From positions 20,507,744 to 20,571,743 of the forward strand of contig CM061533.1 of the NCBI GenBank assembly GCA_030545055.2: a DNA stretch of 64,000 nucleotides, in the 5' to 3' direction. The notes under the pieces were generated by a model. That model was not told where the DNA came from. It did no database searches and saw nothing but the letters and a program-made list of their open reading frames with translations. Below, in pieces: positions 1 to 11,205 of this stretch. Origin of the DNA: Neoaliturus tenellus (lineage: Eukaryota; Arthropoda; Insecta; Hemiptera; Cicadellidae). The stretch's first letter is position 1. Every line of letters starts with the position of its first letter. The position numbers and the translations under genes are program-made.

Positions 1-1
1 T

Positions 2-1507
2 CATGACGGTATCTCTATAGACTTAATTAAGAAATGCTGTTTAGAATTAGTGGATCCATTATTGTACTTAGTCAATAGTTCTGTAGAGGCAGGTGAGTTT
101 CCAGATGCTGCAAAACTGGCCCTAATCAAGCCCTTATTTAAGAAGAACGATCCTAGTTCCCCTGAGAACTACCGCCCTATCTCGCTCCTACCAACCATAT
201 CCAAAATATTGGAAAAAGTAGTTTGCAATTCTTTGGTTAACTATCTTAGTACTAACCTGATTCCCTTTTCCAATCAATTCGGCTATCAAAAACAAAAATC
301 CCCCAAACTTGCCCTCATCAATTTCATAAATACCTGCATCGATGCCTTGGACAGCGGTGAGACGGCCATTGGCTGTTTCATCGACCTGTCTAAGGCATTC
401 GATTGCGTTTCTCACCCAGTACTTCTTCGAAAACTCTCAGCAATAGGCGTTAGGAACAAAGCTTTTGACTGGTTACAATCCTATCTTCTCAACAGACATA
501 ATATCACAAAAATAGACTTCTTTGACCAAAATAATGTCAGGAAATCTTCCTTTTCAAGCCCTAAGCAAAGCAACTTCGGAGTTCCGCAAGGATCAATTTT
601 AGGCCCTGTTTTATTCTTGATCTACGTGAATGATATATCTGAACATCTTCCTGATAAACATCTCACTATTTTCGCAGATGACACTTCTGTTTTAACATCA
701 CATAAATATCTTGATTCCCTGGAACAGTTAACTTTCTCAAATCTCAATATAATTTCTCAATATTTTTCTAGTAACAACCTTCATATCAATCACCAAAAAA
801 CACAAGTTCTTCACTTTATGACTGATCAGAAAAAGAATCACTTAATTCGCACAGGCACAGTTTTTCCCTCCATTCTACTCGATGACACTTTCATAGAAGA
901 ATCTTCTCATGTAGATTATCTGGGAGTGAGACTGGACGGTGGTCTCAGGTGGAATGAACAGATTGAAAAATTAGCTAAACAGATCTCTTCCAATATTTTT
1001 GTTTTGAGAAATATTTCATCTCTAAATAATATCTCGCTGTCAAAACTGGTTTACTTTGGACTTATTGAGAGCTTGATTAGAAACTCAATAATCTTGTGGG
1101 GTTTGTCTAGCAAATCCAATTTGGACAGAATATTTGTCTTGCAAAAAAGAGCAATTAGATGTATCTTAAAACTCAGACCCAATGAATCTTGCTTTGATCA
1201 TTTTAAAAGCCTTAAAATACTTACTGTACCTTGCATTTATATGTTAGAAGTAATAACCTATGTTAAGGAACACCATATTGTAAAGGCTCATCAACATTCA
1301 TATAACACCAGAAATAGAAACTTCAATCCATCTTTTTCTCACAAGCTGAAATTATTCGAAAGTAAACCTGAGTACATAGGCCTAAAGCTAATTTCACAAT
1401 TGCCTCCGTACCTCACTCAGATAGATAATTTGTAAAGATTTAAACTTGAACTTAAAGAATACCTTTTAGAACAGCGATTTTATCAGCTGCCTTATTACCT
1501 CACCTGA
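2..1507 (+). pseudogene. 3' part of non-LTR retrotransposon ORF2 (reverse transcriptase), with in-frame stop
   Basis: This is the reverse transcriptase of a non-LTR retrotransposon, which copies element RNA into DNA at a nicked target. The frame is open from base 2, so the N-terminus (endonuclease) lies outside the window. RT blocks appear in order: YRPISLLPTISKILEK, FIDLSKAFDCVSH, GVPQGSILGPVLF, the catalytic FADD box (codons near 675), and YLGVRLDG. A C-terminal YNTRNR motif typical of many insect LINEs follows. TAA at 1433-1435 interrupts the frame, but the same frame stays open for 23 more codons to TGA at 1505-1507, and those codons look like the usual basic C-terminus. I therefore read the TAA as a nonsense mutation. 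No RNase H domain is seen. The clade (CR1/Jockey group) is uncertain; the RT assignment is not. Confidence 0.9.
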
Positions 1508-1690
1508 TACAACCTCCTTCAGCCTAACCTAATCTAACCCTAACCTTGCCTAAAGTTTAACCTTCTACCATTCCGCCATGACAACTACTGAATAAGTGGA
1601 GCTCAAGTTGAAGTAAAGCTGAAGAAAACTGACAGGTCTCATACCAGAAGCTGGTCAATCGAGACGACGAGGGATGTATGTATGTATGCA
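1508..1690 (+). mobile_element. 3' UTR and short-repeat tail of the left-edge LINE
   Basis: About 180 bases follow the ORF2 terminus and end in an ATGT-type tail (GATGTATGTATGTATG, about 1673-1688). Such tetranucleotide tails close many non-LTR elements. A fold-back element begins immediately afterwards, so the tail may have been its insertion site. Confidence 0.6.
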
Positions 1691-2145
1691 AATTAAGGCC
1701 AATTTATCAGAAAAATCAATGTTTTTAATTGATAATATCGCAATAACTCCGTTATTTGTTGTCATATCCTTACAAACTTGGTACCATTGGTTAGGTAATT
1801 TAATTTGTCAACTTTTTTTGTGTCTAGTAAAATTTTTGTAAAATTTGCCGGTTTTGAGATATTTTAGTTTAAAATTTTAAAATGGCCGCCATTTTGAAAA
1901 TACACATTAGAAAATAATAACTTTTTTCTTGAAAATGTACATTAGTATGATAAAGATTCATACCACATATGAACTGAATACAACCATCCGTTACGGAAAT
2001 AAAAATTATCATGTGAAAAAAACGAAATGGCGGCTGTGTAAGTAACTAAAGACTTCCGGACAATTTAAATGTGATATTTTGACTTGTCTTTGGTCCAGGA
2101 ATAATACCTGAAAAGGTCGGTAGAGAGTTCAGAGACACCCTGTAT
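1690..2145 (+). mobile_element. Half copy (one arm) of a fold-back element ending ACACCCTGTAT
   Basis: A 456-base arm runs from GCAAATTAAGGCCA to ACACCCTGTAT. It is a diverged direct repeat of 2640-3054 and an inverted repeat of 2149-2600. Shared landmarks are AAAATGGCCGCCATTTT, CAACCATCCGTTACGGAAAT and GACTTCCGGACAATTTAAAT. It lacks its partner arm, so it is a truncated copy abutting the complete copy end to end. Confidence 0.75.
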
Positions 2146-2148
2146 TTT

Positions 2149-3054
2149 ATACAGGGTGTTTCAGAACTCCCTACCAATATTTTAGGGCATTGTTCCTGGG
2201 TTAAAAACATATCTAAATATCATATTTAAATTGTCCGGAAGTCTTAAGTTACTCACACAGCCGCCATTTTGTTTTTTTACACATAATAATTTTTATTTCC
2301 GTAACGGATGGTTGTATTAAGATCATATTTGGTATAAATCTTTATCATACCAATGTACATTCCCAAGAAAAAAATTAATTTTTTCTATTGTATATTTTCA
2401 AAATGGCGGCCATTTTAAATTAACAAACTCAAATATCTCAAAATCGGTAAATTTTATAAAAATTTTACAAGACACAAAAAAGTTGACAAATTAAATTATC
2501 TAACCAATGGTACCAAGTTTGTAAAGATCTGACAACAAATAATGGAGTCATTGCGATTTTTCTCCATAAAAAACATTGATTTTGCTGTTAAAAATGGCCT
2601 TATTTGCATTAAATTCAATGCAAAATCCGCGTTTTTATGAAGAAAAATCGCAATAACTCCGTTATTTGTTGTCAGATCCTTACAAACTTGGCACCATTGA
2701 TTAGGTAATTTAATTTAGCAACATTTTTGTGTCTTGTAAAATCTTTATAAAATTTACCGATTTTGAGATATTTGAGTTTGAAAATTTAAAATGGCCGCCA
2801 TTTTGAAAATATACAATGTAAAAAATTAATTTTTTTCTTGGGAATGTACATTGGTATGATGAAGATTTATACCAAATATGATCTTAATACAACCATCCGT
2901 TACGGAAATAAAAATTATTATGTGTAAAAAACAAAATGGCGGCTGTGTGAGTAACTTAAGACTTCCGGACAATTTAAATATGATATTTAGATATGTTTTT
3001 AACCCAGGAACAATGCCCTAAAATATTGGTAGGGAGTTCTGAAACACCCTGTAT
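2149..3054. mobile_element. Complete fold-back (palindromic) non-autonomous element, 906 bp
   Basis: The ends are ATACAGGGTGTTTCAG and its complement CTGAAACACCCTGTAT. Two arms of roughly 430 bases pair almost throughout around a short AT-rich centre near 2600-2640. There is no ORF of note, so it would depend on a transposase supplied elsewhere. I do not assign a superfamily. The arms repeatedly carry the motif AAAATGGCCGCCATTTT. A clear target-site duplication is not visible because the left end abuts the half copy. Confidence 0.8.
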
Positions 3055-3089
3055 TTGTATAACTACATATAACTCATATATTAAAATGA

Positions 3090-3205
3090 ACGAATAGTGT
3101 TTTGGGCTTCAGGGGACCTCAAAATGAAAAAGTAACATGGTTAACATGGTAAAAGTTTACCATGGCTACTACCGTAATAGCAAATTCCCTATAGGGAAAT
3201 GATGA
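3090..3205. repeat. Dispersed repeat, copy 1 (second copy at 62246-62340)
   Basis: The order GAAAAAGTAACATGG, TACCATG, CTACCGTAATAGC, ATTCCCTATAGGGAAAT is repeated near the right end of the window with the same spacing but internal divergence. The identity of the element is unknown. Confidence 0.6.
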
Positions 3206-4287
3206 TAACTCTTCAGCCTTAAATTAACCCCAATACTATAAACGTTGTACAGTAGTTATAACTTGCATTCATATGTCAACTAAATTTCTTAGGAAAATGA
3301 AACCTAACCTATTGTGAAAAGTTAACATTTCATATCAACATGTTAACAGTTGTTATTCTGATATATCAATGCAAAAAATTACTCATGTGTCATATTTTAA
3401 AATATTTTCAACATTAAAATACTTTCTTAATGGACTACCTCGCAGCGTGTTACAAATATTATGACGACACCGGTGCGGCATGAACAAATCTGCTCTTGTT
3501 ATAGGGGAGAGGGGTGAAGGGGTCGAAGGAACAAACTAGTCCCAATTAGCAATCGCCACAGATGCAGATGATCCCATATTCACGGTGATTACACCGTTTT
3601 AATTGACAACAATCGACAGTCGTGCCAACCTTCACTGCGCGGCAAACTCTTGTTGGCAACACTTGTCCATTGTCCTGCTACAAATGACCAACTGGCGATT
3701 TCATCGTATATTTTATTCCCCCTTTTTATATTTTATTGAAAACTTTTGATATTAGTTAAGGGGTGACCATGAAAGGATACTGTTATGAGTGCTATATTAA
3801 GTTTTGCACTAAACTCTCTCGGTCGATAGAGATCTGCGAACATTATAACACAAGATGTGAAATTTGAAGTGCACCGGGTATACACTGACTATGGTTCAAA
3901 TTAATTCAAAACAATGTTTTCCCTAAATAAGCAAGTACATATTACAACAGCACCATGAAGCTAACATATAAATTACTAATCTCTATAAAAAATTTAATTT
4001 AAATCATACATTAGTAATTGAACCAGAATATTTTATAATACAATTAATTGGTGAAAACTAAATTTGCAACTCTTAAAAAACAAACATCATAAACATTTTG
4101 TTCTTGTATGAGTTACGTGTAGGCCTATTTGATTTTTCAACATTTTGTTTAGTATTTACTCAGATGTAGCGCAAGTGCATTAAATGCAATGAATATTTAT
4201 ACAATTTTAAACAGTTCAATAGTAAATAGGCCTATCTATAGGCTTAATTTAAGAGTAAAGACTTGACATCTTGAATTTTTATTTTCT
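3206..4287. other. AT-rich stretch, no gene seen
   Basis: No ORF with recognisable domain content, no clear splice-bounded segment and no long repeat was seen. Two copies of the octamer TAGGCCTA occur near 4.12 and 4.23 kb. Confidence 0.5.
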
Positions 4288-4652
4288 TATAAGACTCATG
4301 TTATATTCAAACATCCGCTGCGACCTTAATATTGGTTGAAAAAGATTCACCTTTATGCAATTTTAAAGGGAATTTTAATATATAGGACACTGTGGAATAG
4401 AAATCACGATTATAGAGCGATTTGTGAGATTAAACTACTTACGGTACTGAAAAAAAACACGTCTATATACGTTATCGAACAAAAAATGTTGAGAACACTT
4501 CATTGATAATAAATAATAAATAATGTAAAACTTTTTACGTCATAGGGCCCTAAGTATTAACACTTTCTGTAAATAGACATAAAGAAGAATCTTTATCGAC
4601 CAATATTAAAGGCGCAACGGATGTTTGAAATTTAACATTAGTCTTAAGTATA
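4288..4652. mobile_element. Candidate MITE bounded by ~70-bp inverted repeats
   Basis: The left arm (about 4288-4358: TTCAAACATCCGCTGCG then CCTTAATATTGGT) is matched in reverse complement by the right arm (about 4582-4652: TTCAAACATCCGTTGCG then TTTAATATTGGTCG). Both arms go on to AAAGATTC and CTTTATG. The interior, about 220 bp, has no ORF. The exact termini and target duplication are unclear. Confidence 0.55.
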
Positions 4653-6777
4653 AAACTGCAAGGCGACCGATACTGCAGACTTAAATTATTTTCACTTTGA
4701 ACATCAGAATGATAACCAACTTCTAGAACACAGTATAATAAGTTTAAACTTTTAAAGGATTTTCAAGGTCCCTCGAAATGTAATCCTTAAATCCTAGCAC
4801 AATTCTTTTTAATAGACTAAGCGAGTATAATTCACAACAGAATTAATATAAACAGAATAATTACAATCGTGATTTCAAAAAAGAAAGTGTACTCATAAAA
4901 TCAAACTGGTGGAAAATAAATTATTGAACACGGTGAAAATTAATTAACTGTGGACAGAGACATGTGTCTCGGACAACCGCGGTCTATCTGAAAATCGCTT
5001 AGAGTCGAAAATTCACTTAAACAACAATTATTCGATTATCGCATTACAGATGTTTGTCGCGTCGTCCGAGGTTGGTCGTTGTTATAGTCCCACATCAACT
5101 CGATGTCAATGTTCTACTCTGTACTCTAAATTTTCCCTCTAAAGTTGACAGCTCCCAGCTTTGCCCATTTCAAACACATCCATGTTCAAGTGCATATTTT
5201 GCCAATAAACTGATGGTTTTAGACTTAGTGTGAAATTGAATTCTCACAAGCAATTTATCATGAGAGGGACTAAAATCGGATTAATTTCGAGCCATAAGGT
5301 GATGTTTGAATTAAATAGTTCCATATATTTATAGTTGAAGTTACGTTTTTAATACGTTGCATTTGGAGACGTTCGGCATAAAAGTCAGTCTCATAAAATT
5401 TTTTGAAAACATTTATAAGGTTTTCATTTTAAATAAATTTTAATTGATTGATCTTTAATGTAAGTTATACTTTAAAGTAACCCTTTTCACAGACCAGCAT
5501 AACTATTACCGTTAAAGACATAATGTTCGAACTGTGTATATATTATGGCTAACTTAGACAGGACAACTAATTTGAATTATTTTTAAAAACATATATGTTT
5601 AGAAAGATAGGACAAAATGAGAAGGTCCTAATTAATTTGTAATTATGGGTCATTTTTTTAAAGAAAACCTCTGCTATTAAAATTTGTCACACTAGAATTA
5701 ATTGTGTACAAATGGGTTCATAGTAAAAAGGCAGTCATATAGAATAAAAAACATTTCGTTTTGAATTAAGAATGTCCGATTCAGTGGTCGAGCCTTATCT
5801 TATCAGGCGTTATCTTATCTCACCTCCACGTTACTATTCTGTTTGGACCTGCGTGGTATTTAATTGGAGACGATGTAATTTAATAAGTTATTATTTAACT
5901 TATTTGTTTAAATTTATTTGTTTTTTACTTCTTCTCAGAATTCGTAACGCGTAAGTGCGATGAGATAACGGTTAATAAAACAAGGTGTTGAAACGTTGAA
6001 TGGAACATTCAGTGGGCACAACGCACATGTTTTCCGTATATTCATAGCCCTCTTAATTCACTAAAACAAATTTGGTAATAACATTTTTCAGGTCATTTTA
6101 ATTTTGAAGACTCTCTATGAAATATACGTGGTGGGCACTATAAATTTGTAACTATGCATAAATATCCAAACAAATTCAATTGTGTACAACAAGTTATCGA
6201 TTGTTTATAATGTTTGACGCTTGTATCTCAGCCAGGGCTTTCCGCACTGCGACAATGGCGTCTCACTGCGGCAGAAATGTGCAGCAATGCGAACCATAAC
6301 ATTAATTTGTCATTGTTGCGACACACAGTCCGCCATTATAAATTAGTTCATATTATGAGTGCGAAATTTTGATACCGAGTTGTGATTGTTTTCGTTAATG
6401 TTTATGAGAACACTAAACCACAAAGTCCATTCATTACTACAAGGGTAATTTGATTTCTCCAACATTGTTTGATTAAAGTTGTAAATTTGTGTCGTGAGCA
6501 GTTTTCAATAAAGGACAACTAAACATTTTTTTGAAAAAAAAAAAATTCTTGAAGTCAGTTTTACTGATCTGATGCCTTTCTTCCTCCGTTCCTCCGATGT
6601 CAAAACTTAGGCCTATGAAAGGGTTAAGACAAAAATATTATATTCGCATATCAATTTGGCCTATGTACTTTAAAATGGAATCATCCCAAATTGAAGACTT
6701 CATCTATGCCAATAAATCATGGATTGAGTGGAATGAAATTAATTTTGATGAAAAAATTGTCTACTAAAATATTCAAA
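4653..6777. other. AT-rich stretch, no gene seen
   Basis: Short ORFs only, with no domain or paired splice signals. Slightly GC-richer patches near 5.0-5.1 and 6.2-6.3 kb were inspected and left unassigned. Confidence 0.5.
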
Positions 6778-7200
6778 TCTATATATATATAAGCGAAATC
6801 CCACTCACTGACTCATCACGAAATCTCAGGAACTACCAAACGGATTTACTTGAAACTTTTAACATACGTTCGTCTTGCCTCCTAGGTGCTCACTAAGAAA
6901 CGATTTTGCTAAATTCCTTCAGGGCTCCGCCCCACACGTCTTCAAAGTTACCATGTTATTCTTATGGAAGCAACATTTTTGTATTGGAACATATGATTAC
7001 ATTAAGGAATATTAATTTTGTAAACAGCTGTTCTCATTCAAATTATGAGGGAAGATTGGTAATAAAAAAATAGTGGATAGTTGCGGCGAGTGAGCTTAGC
7101 GACCAAGATAAACCTGACGGGGAGTGATTACTGACTGACTCATCATGAAATCTCAGGAACTACCAAACGTATTTACTTGAAACTTTAAACATAGGTCAGT
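6778..7200 (+). mobile_element. Helitron 5'-end fragment(s), plus strand
   Basis: The sequence starts at A|TC followed by TATATATATAAGCGAAAT, as expected of insect Helitron 5' ends. It continues through CACGAAATCTCAGGAACTACC and GGGCTCCGCCCCACA, both also found (reverse strand) in the Helitron at 26297-27887. A second copy of the CATGAAATCTCAGGAACTACC block begins near 7142. No 3' hairpin plus CTAG end was found, so only 5' portions remain. Confidence 0.65.
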
Positions 7201-7228
7201 AGGGGCATAAAGGGCTCAGGCGTCCAGG

Positions 7229-7246
7229 TGCCGCGGATCCGCGGCA
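7229..7246. repeat. Perfect 18-bp palindrome next to a T26 tract
   Basis: TGCCGCGGATCCGCGGCA is its own reverse complement and is very GC-rich for this window. It is followed at once by 26 T (7248-7273), which could be the reverse of a poly(A) tail. Confidence 0.7.
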
Positions 7247-7273
7247 ATTTTTTTTTTTTTTTTTTTTTTTTTT

Positions 7274-7676
7274 AGTCTACGTGGAAAAAGTAGTGTGCTT
7301 TGGAGACATATAGGTCAAGAAGTACAATGGATCTGTTTTAACATACGATGGTGGAGACGAAAGTGAAGCAAAGGTGGGGCAAAGGTGGGGAAAAAGTAGT
7401 GCGCTTTGGAGACTTATAGGTCAAGAAGTTAATGGGTCTCTTTTAACATGCTATGGTGGAGACGAAGCTGAGGCAAAGGTGGAGCAAAGGTGGGGAAAAG
7501 TAGTGTGCTATGGAGACATATAGGTCAAGAAGTGCAATGAATCTCTTTTAACATGCGATGGTGGAGACGAAGGTAGGGCAAAGGTGAGGACGATGGTGGG
7601 GTAACGGTGGGGAAAAAGTAGCGTGCTTTGGAGACATATAGATCATGATGTGTAATACAACTCTTTAACCATTTAT
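7274..7676 (+). repeat. Tandem array, about four ~105-118-bp units
   Basis: The units carry AAAGTAGTGTGCTTTGGAGA, then ATAGGTCAAGAAGT, then GATGGTGGAGACGAA and GCAAAGGTGGGG. The GTAGTG-type anchor falls at about 7290, 7396, 7500 and 7618. The last unit is closest to the isolated copy at 11206-11300, on the other side of the zinc-finger gene, so the gene is bracketed by this repeat. Confidence 0.85.
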
Positions 7677-7681
7677 ATAAG
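7674..7681 (+). promoter_or_regulatory. Candidate TATA box (TATATAAG)
   Basis: TATATAAG lies directly after the tandem array and in the orientation of the gene that starts translation at 8969. A start of transcription about 30 bases later would give a long 5' leader exon ending at the 8433 donor. This is inference from position and motif only. Confidence 0.3.
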
Positions 7682-7809
7682 GAGCAAAGCATCCTCTACT
7701 TGCTCTACCGCGGTAACAAGAACATCAATTCCAGGACTGCGGAGTGGGATAATATTACGCAACACCCATCGTGCCATCCTTTGTCTACAGGTCCAAACCG
7801 GTATAAACC

Positions 7810-8095
7810 CCCAGCCACCAGCATCCGGCCACCTGCACAAACAAAAGAAGCGGAACGACCCTGATCAGATTTCATCGACCACCTGCATCCGGCCACCTGC
7901 ACAAACAAAAAGATTGAACACCTGCGAGACGACCCTTCTCAGATTTCATCGACCACCTGCATCCGGCCACCTGCACAAACAAAAGAAGCCAGTCACCTAC
8001 ACAAACAAAAGAAGATTTATGATGTCTAGACACTGTGGAATGTGCCAAACACCGGTGGGACGACCCTTCTCACGTTTCATCAACCACCTGCACAT
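7810..8095 (+). repeat. Imperfect tandem repeats in the presumed 5' leader
   Basis: The phrases CATCCGGCCACCTGCACA, AACAAAAGAAG and CGACCCTTCTCAGATTTCAT recur three to four times at about 60-90-base spacing. Several short overlapping ORFs cross them, but none has a convincing domain. The stretch is GC-rich and continues to about 8400, consistent with a promoter or leader region. Confidence 0.6.
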
Positions 8096-8432
8096 TCCAC
8101 AGAGAGGGGAGCGAGACAATGAACATCCGTCTGACCTCACCCTGCGTGGGAACGTCTACTAACCATCTGACGAGTTACATAACAACGCGTTTCTTATTTC
8201 CCGCCAAACCCACTCCGTGGAGTTGCGCGTCCATTTCACGACCGGCAGCTTACATAACAGAGGTTGCGTAACCAAGCCGAGCGCGCGTTATCCATTTACT
8301 CCCCCACCCGGCCTCTGTCTCCGCCTAGCCATCGTAGTGAACGGTCGTCCCCGCACCTCGCTCCGCTTCGCTGCTGCTGCTTTGTGCCTGTACCAGTGAT
8401 TGTGCATTCTTTGAATATTCAAAACTTCCATT

Positions 8433-8960
8433 GTAAGTATTATTCTCATTTACAATTAACTAGTTGTATTTAAATATAGTTTTGTGATAGGTCTTAGTGG
8501 TTTTACATTTATCAAGTTACTGAAAGAGTAGGATACACATAGTTTTCACAGCCTCTTGCACAATAACGTTAAAATATTAGTGTATGTAAACTATATATTT
8601 TTGAACTTAAAAAAATAGTAGTCAGGTTTAGATTTGCGTGGACTATGAACTGTAGCGTAACTATTTTAAATAATTCGTTGTGTTCTTTCATATTGAACGC
8701 AAATCCTAACTGTAATGTTGGGTTTCTATAACGATTGTTTGCACTAGTGATGCAATTTTTGAGACTTTATATTGGAGTAAAACTATTATTCACTAGTAGA
8801 GCAGTTTTGAAGACTTTATTTTGAACTTAAACCTTTATTGTCATTTCATGTGTACTTGTAGTATAGAGGTGTAAATGAATTTTTGGAAGCTCCCATTCCC
8901 TTTAAGTCTGAGAAGATTAGACTACCAAATTAATTTTAATACGTAGCATTATTATTTTAG
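8433..8960 (+). other. Candidate 5'-leader intron of the zinc-finger gene
   Basis: A strong donor (CATT|GTAAGTATT) at 8433 and an acceptor (TTATTATTTTAG|AGATC) at 8959-8960 flank an AT-rich 528-base stretch. Splicing would place eight leader bases before the ATG at 8969. This is supported by splice consensus only. Confidence 0.45.
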
Positions 8961-8968
8961 AGATCATC

Positions 8969-11003
8969 ATGAATGCCGTGGAACGTCGCTTCTCCTGTGC
9001 GACTTGTGGCAAAGCCTTCAAGACCAAGTACCATCTCACCCGGCACACGCGTTCTGTCCACGAAGGAGTCATTTTCCCGTGCCCGGTGTGCGACAAGTCG
9101 TTCGCGAGGGAGGAGAACGTGCGCCGCCACGTCACCGCTGCACATCTCCCTCAACCAATGATAACCCCAACATTTAGACCGGGTAGGTATCTTAAACATT
9201 ATTTATGCTCACTAAACAGTCAGTTATCTATAAACTTTAAAATTCTACTCTCATTCGTATTATGCATAAGGATGAGAAATAAATCCAATTTAGCATCGAC
9301 CCCACTGTAACTTGACTCACTTATTTTGCTTCCAATTTAGTTAAACACTTTGTCGCGCACAATCATATCCATCGTAAAACATCATTATCATTTTAAATTT
9401 CTGTAATATTCACACTAGTGATGCACTTATGATAAAAAGATTTATACCTTTCACTGTGTTTATACATCTAATATAAAATATACTAATCATGTCTATGATT
9501 TTTTCTTATAGGCTTCGTGCCCACACCGAGTCCGGCGGAACCACGACCCGACCCCTCTTACGCTCCTGACTTTGAGCCGAGGCCCGGCCCCTCTTCTGCT
9601 CCTGACTTTGAGCCGAGGCCCGACCCCTCTTCCGCTCCTGATTTTGAGCCGAGGCCCGGCCCCTCTTCCGCTCCTGACGTCGAGCCGAGACCGGGTCCGT
9701 CCCATGCCCCCGAGCCATCTCAAGCCCCAGAGCCTACTGGAGTTCCCACAACAGGTATGTACTAGTCTCTCACTTTAAACTATTAATTTACAAACTTGTA
9801 TCAAATGTAAATATTCATTCAGATATTTCATCCACACTAAAGTGGTCATACTATCAAAGGATTCTATTGTAAAGATTAACCAATTTAATATTGAATTAAT
9901 CTTAGTCACAATGTAGACGTTCAGAAAATATTAGTTCTTTCCTTTATTTCTATCATTTAATGAATCAAAATACAAAGTGACTATATTAAACATTCAGATT
10001 TTCAAATTGGTTTGGAAACTGATTCTTTTTCAGGTTTATCATTATAGTTATAAATGCGACTACAGAATTTTGTATGATTTCAGGCCATGTGTGTGACAGG
10101 TGTAGAAAAACCTTAACGAGGAAGGCTAATATGCAGATCCATGCTAGCAAACACTGCAGAGCCCTAAGTGCGGGACGACAGTCCGAACAACCAGCCAGAT
10201 TCCAACAGCAAGTACATGCCCCATCGAACACCAATTCCTTCACCCCTCTCCATAAAAGTTCTTTCATCCTCCTTCCTCGCGACATCGCCATGAAACATGC
10301 TGTGGTAAATGTGTATAACAATGCGGATGAACGCTGTTTTGAATATGCCATGCTAACCAAATTTATTAAAAATGCTCGTTATGATCGACTTACTGCAAAT
10401 CATTTTACAGCAGAGGTTAGGGCACGAGCTAATTTGAATTTCGAGGGATTGGAGTTTCCTGTCAGACCAGACAAAATCCACACATTCGAGCACAATAACC
10501 CCGGCGTAAGTATAAATGTGTATGGTGTGGACAAAAAGAAAAAGAAGAAGTATAGTAAGCATCAAGAAGAGCACTATGTGTATCCACTACGAGTTACAGA
10601 CAAGGAGAAAGAAATGCATTTTGACCTTCTTTTCCTATCTAATGGAAACACTTCACATTATGCTTACATTAGTAATTTCAGCAGGTTGGTGGCTAGGCAG
10701 TTAACTCAAGGTCATCGTCGGCTATTTATTTGCAAGACATGTTTTGCATACTTTAGCAGTAGGCCGAATAAATTGGGCATCAGAGGTGCAGAACGACTGG
10801 AGGAGCACAAGCTTTATTGTTCATTGCGCAATCCTATTCACAATAAAGGTCGGAGGAAGGGATTAGCGCATTTCTTTGGGCCACCCCCTTCTGCAAGTCT
10901 ACCTGCTCAGATGTTTCAACCAAGTCCTAAGCAACCACAGCAGCTAGCGCAGCAGATTCAGAGATCACCTTCGTTTGGCGAGGCGCAGCTCACTTCAAGT
11001 TAG
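8969..11003 (+). CDS. Three-coding-exon C2H2 zinc-finger protein with a DNA-polymerase-B N-terminal-like region (458 codons)
   Basis: Coding exons are 8969-9182, 9512-9754 and 10084-11003. Both junctions are phase 1 and each split codon reads Gly, which strongly supports the model. Residues 10-31 and 38-59 are C2H2 fingers (CxxC-x12-H-x4-H), and 156-176 is a third (H-x3-H). Residues about 73-150 are a Pro/Glu-rich linker with ~12-residue repeats. Residues about 216-398 contain VNVYNNADERCF, HFDLLFLSNG, SHYAYISNFSRLV and a C2HC cluster (C369, C372, H394, C398). From memory of the family, this order matches the segment that precedes the polymerase domain in Polinton/adintovirus-type protein-primed PolB proteins. 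No exonuclease or polymerase motifs follow; the protein ends in a Gln/Pro-rich tail. It may be a domesticated or truncated element gene that binds nucleic acid. Gene structure is well supported; function is inferred. Confidence 0.75.
9536..9700 (+). repeat. 36-bp coding minisatellite in exon 2
   Basis: About four copies of a 36-base unit encode repeats of the type PDFEPRPGPSSA, with Gly/Asp alternation at one site. The unit is a multiple of three, so copy-number change keeps the frame. Confidence 0.8.
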
Positions 11004-11091
11004 ATAATCAACTTCATTGGAATTTTGTAAAGCAAGAAAAAGAAGTCCCAAGATGTAAATAGCCTTTATAAATTTGATAGTTTTCGTAAGC

Positions 11092-11097
11092 AATAAA
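11092..11097 (+). promoter_or_regulatory. Poly(A) signal AATAAA of the zinc-finger gene
   Basis: AATAAA lies about 90 bases after the stop at 11001-11003, in the same orientation, followed by GT/T-rich sequence. A second AATAAA followed by an A-run near 11570-11596 could be an alternative or an unrelated retroposed tail. Confidence 0.55.
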
Positions 11098-11205
11098 AAA
11101 ATCCATGTACATTACAGCATAAACTACTGTCTTTTATTTTAAGATGAAACCCCAATACTTTACTTTAAGAAAAATGTGTATGTCATTATAGTTTTAGTGT
11201 CAGTA

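Noticed and set aside
7914..8271. Overlapping plus-strand ORFs in the leader region, one with a CGMC...HLH pattern
   Set aside because: The spacing does not fit a C2H2 finger and the ORFs are built from tandem repeats. Treated as leader sequence.
9493..9723. Arg/Gly-rich minus-strand ORFs over exon 2 of the zinc-finger gene
   Set aside because: Antisense shadow of the Pro-rich coding minisatellite.
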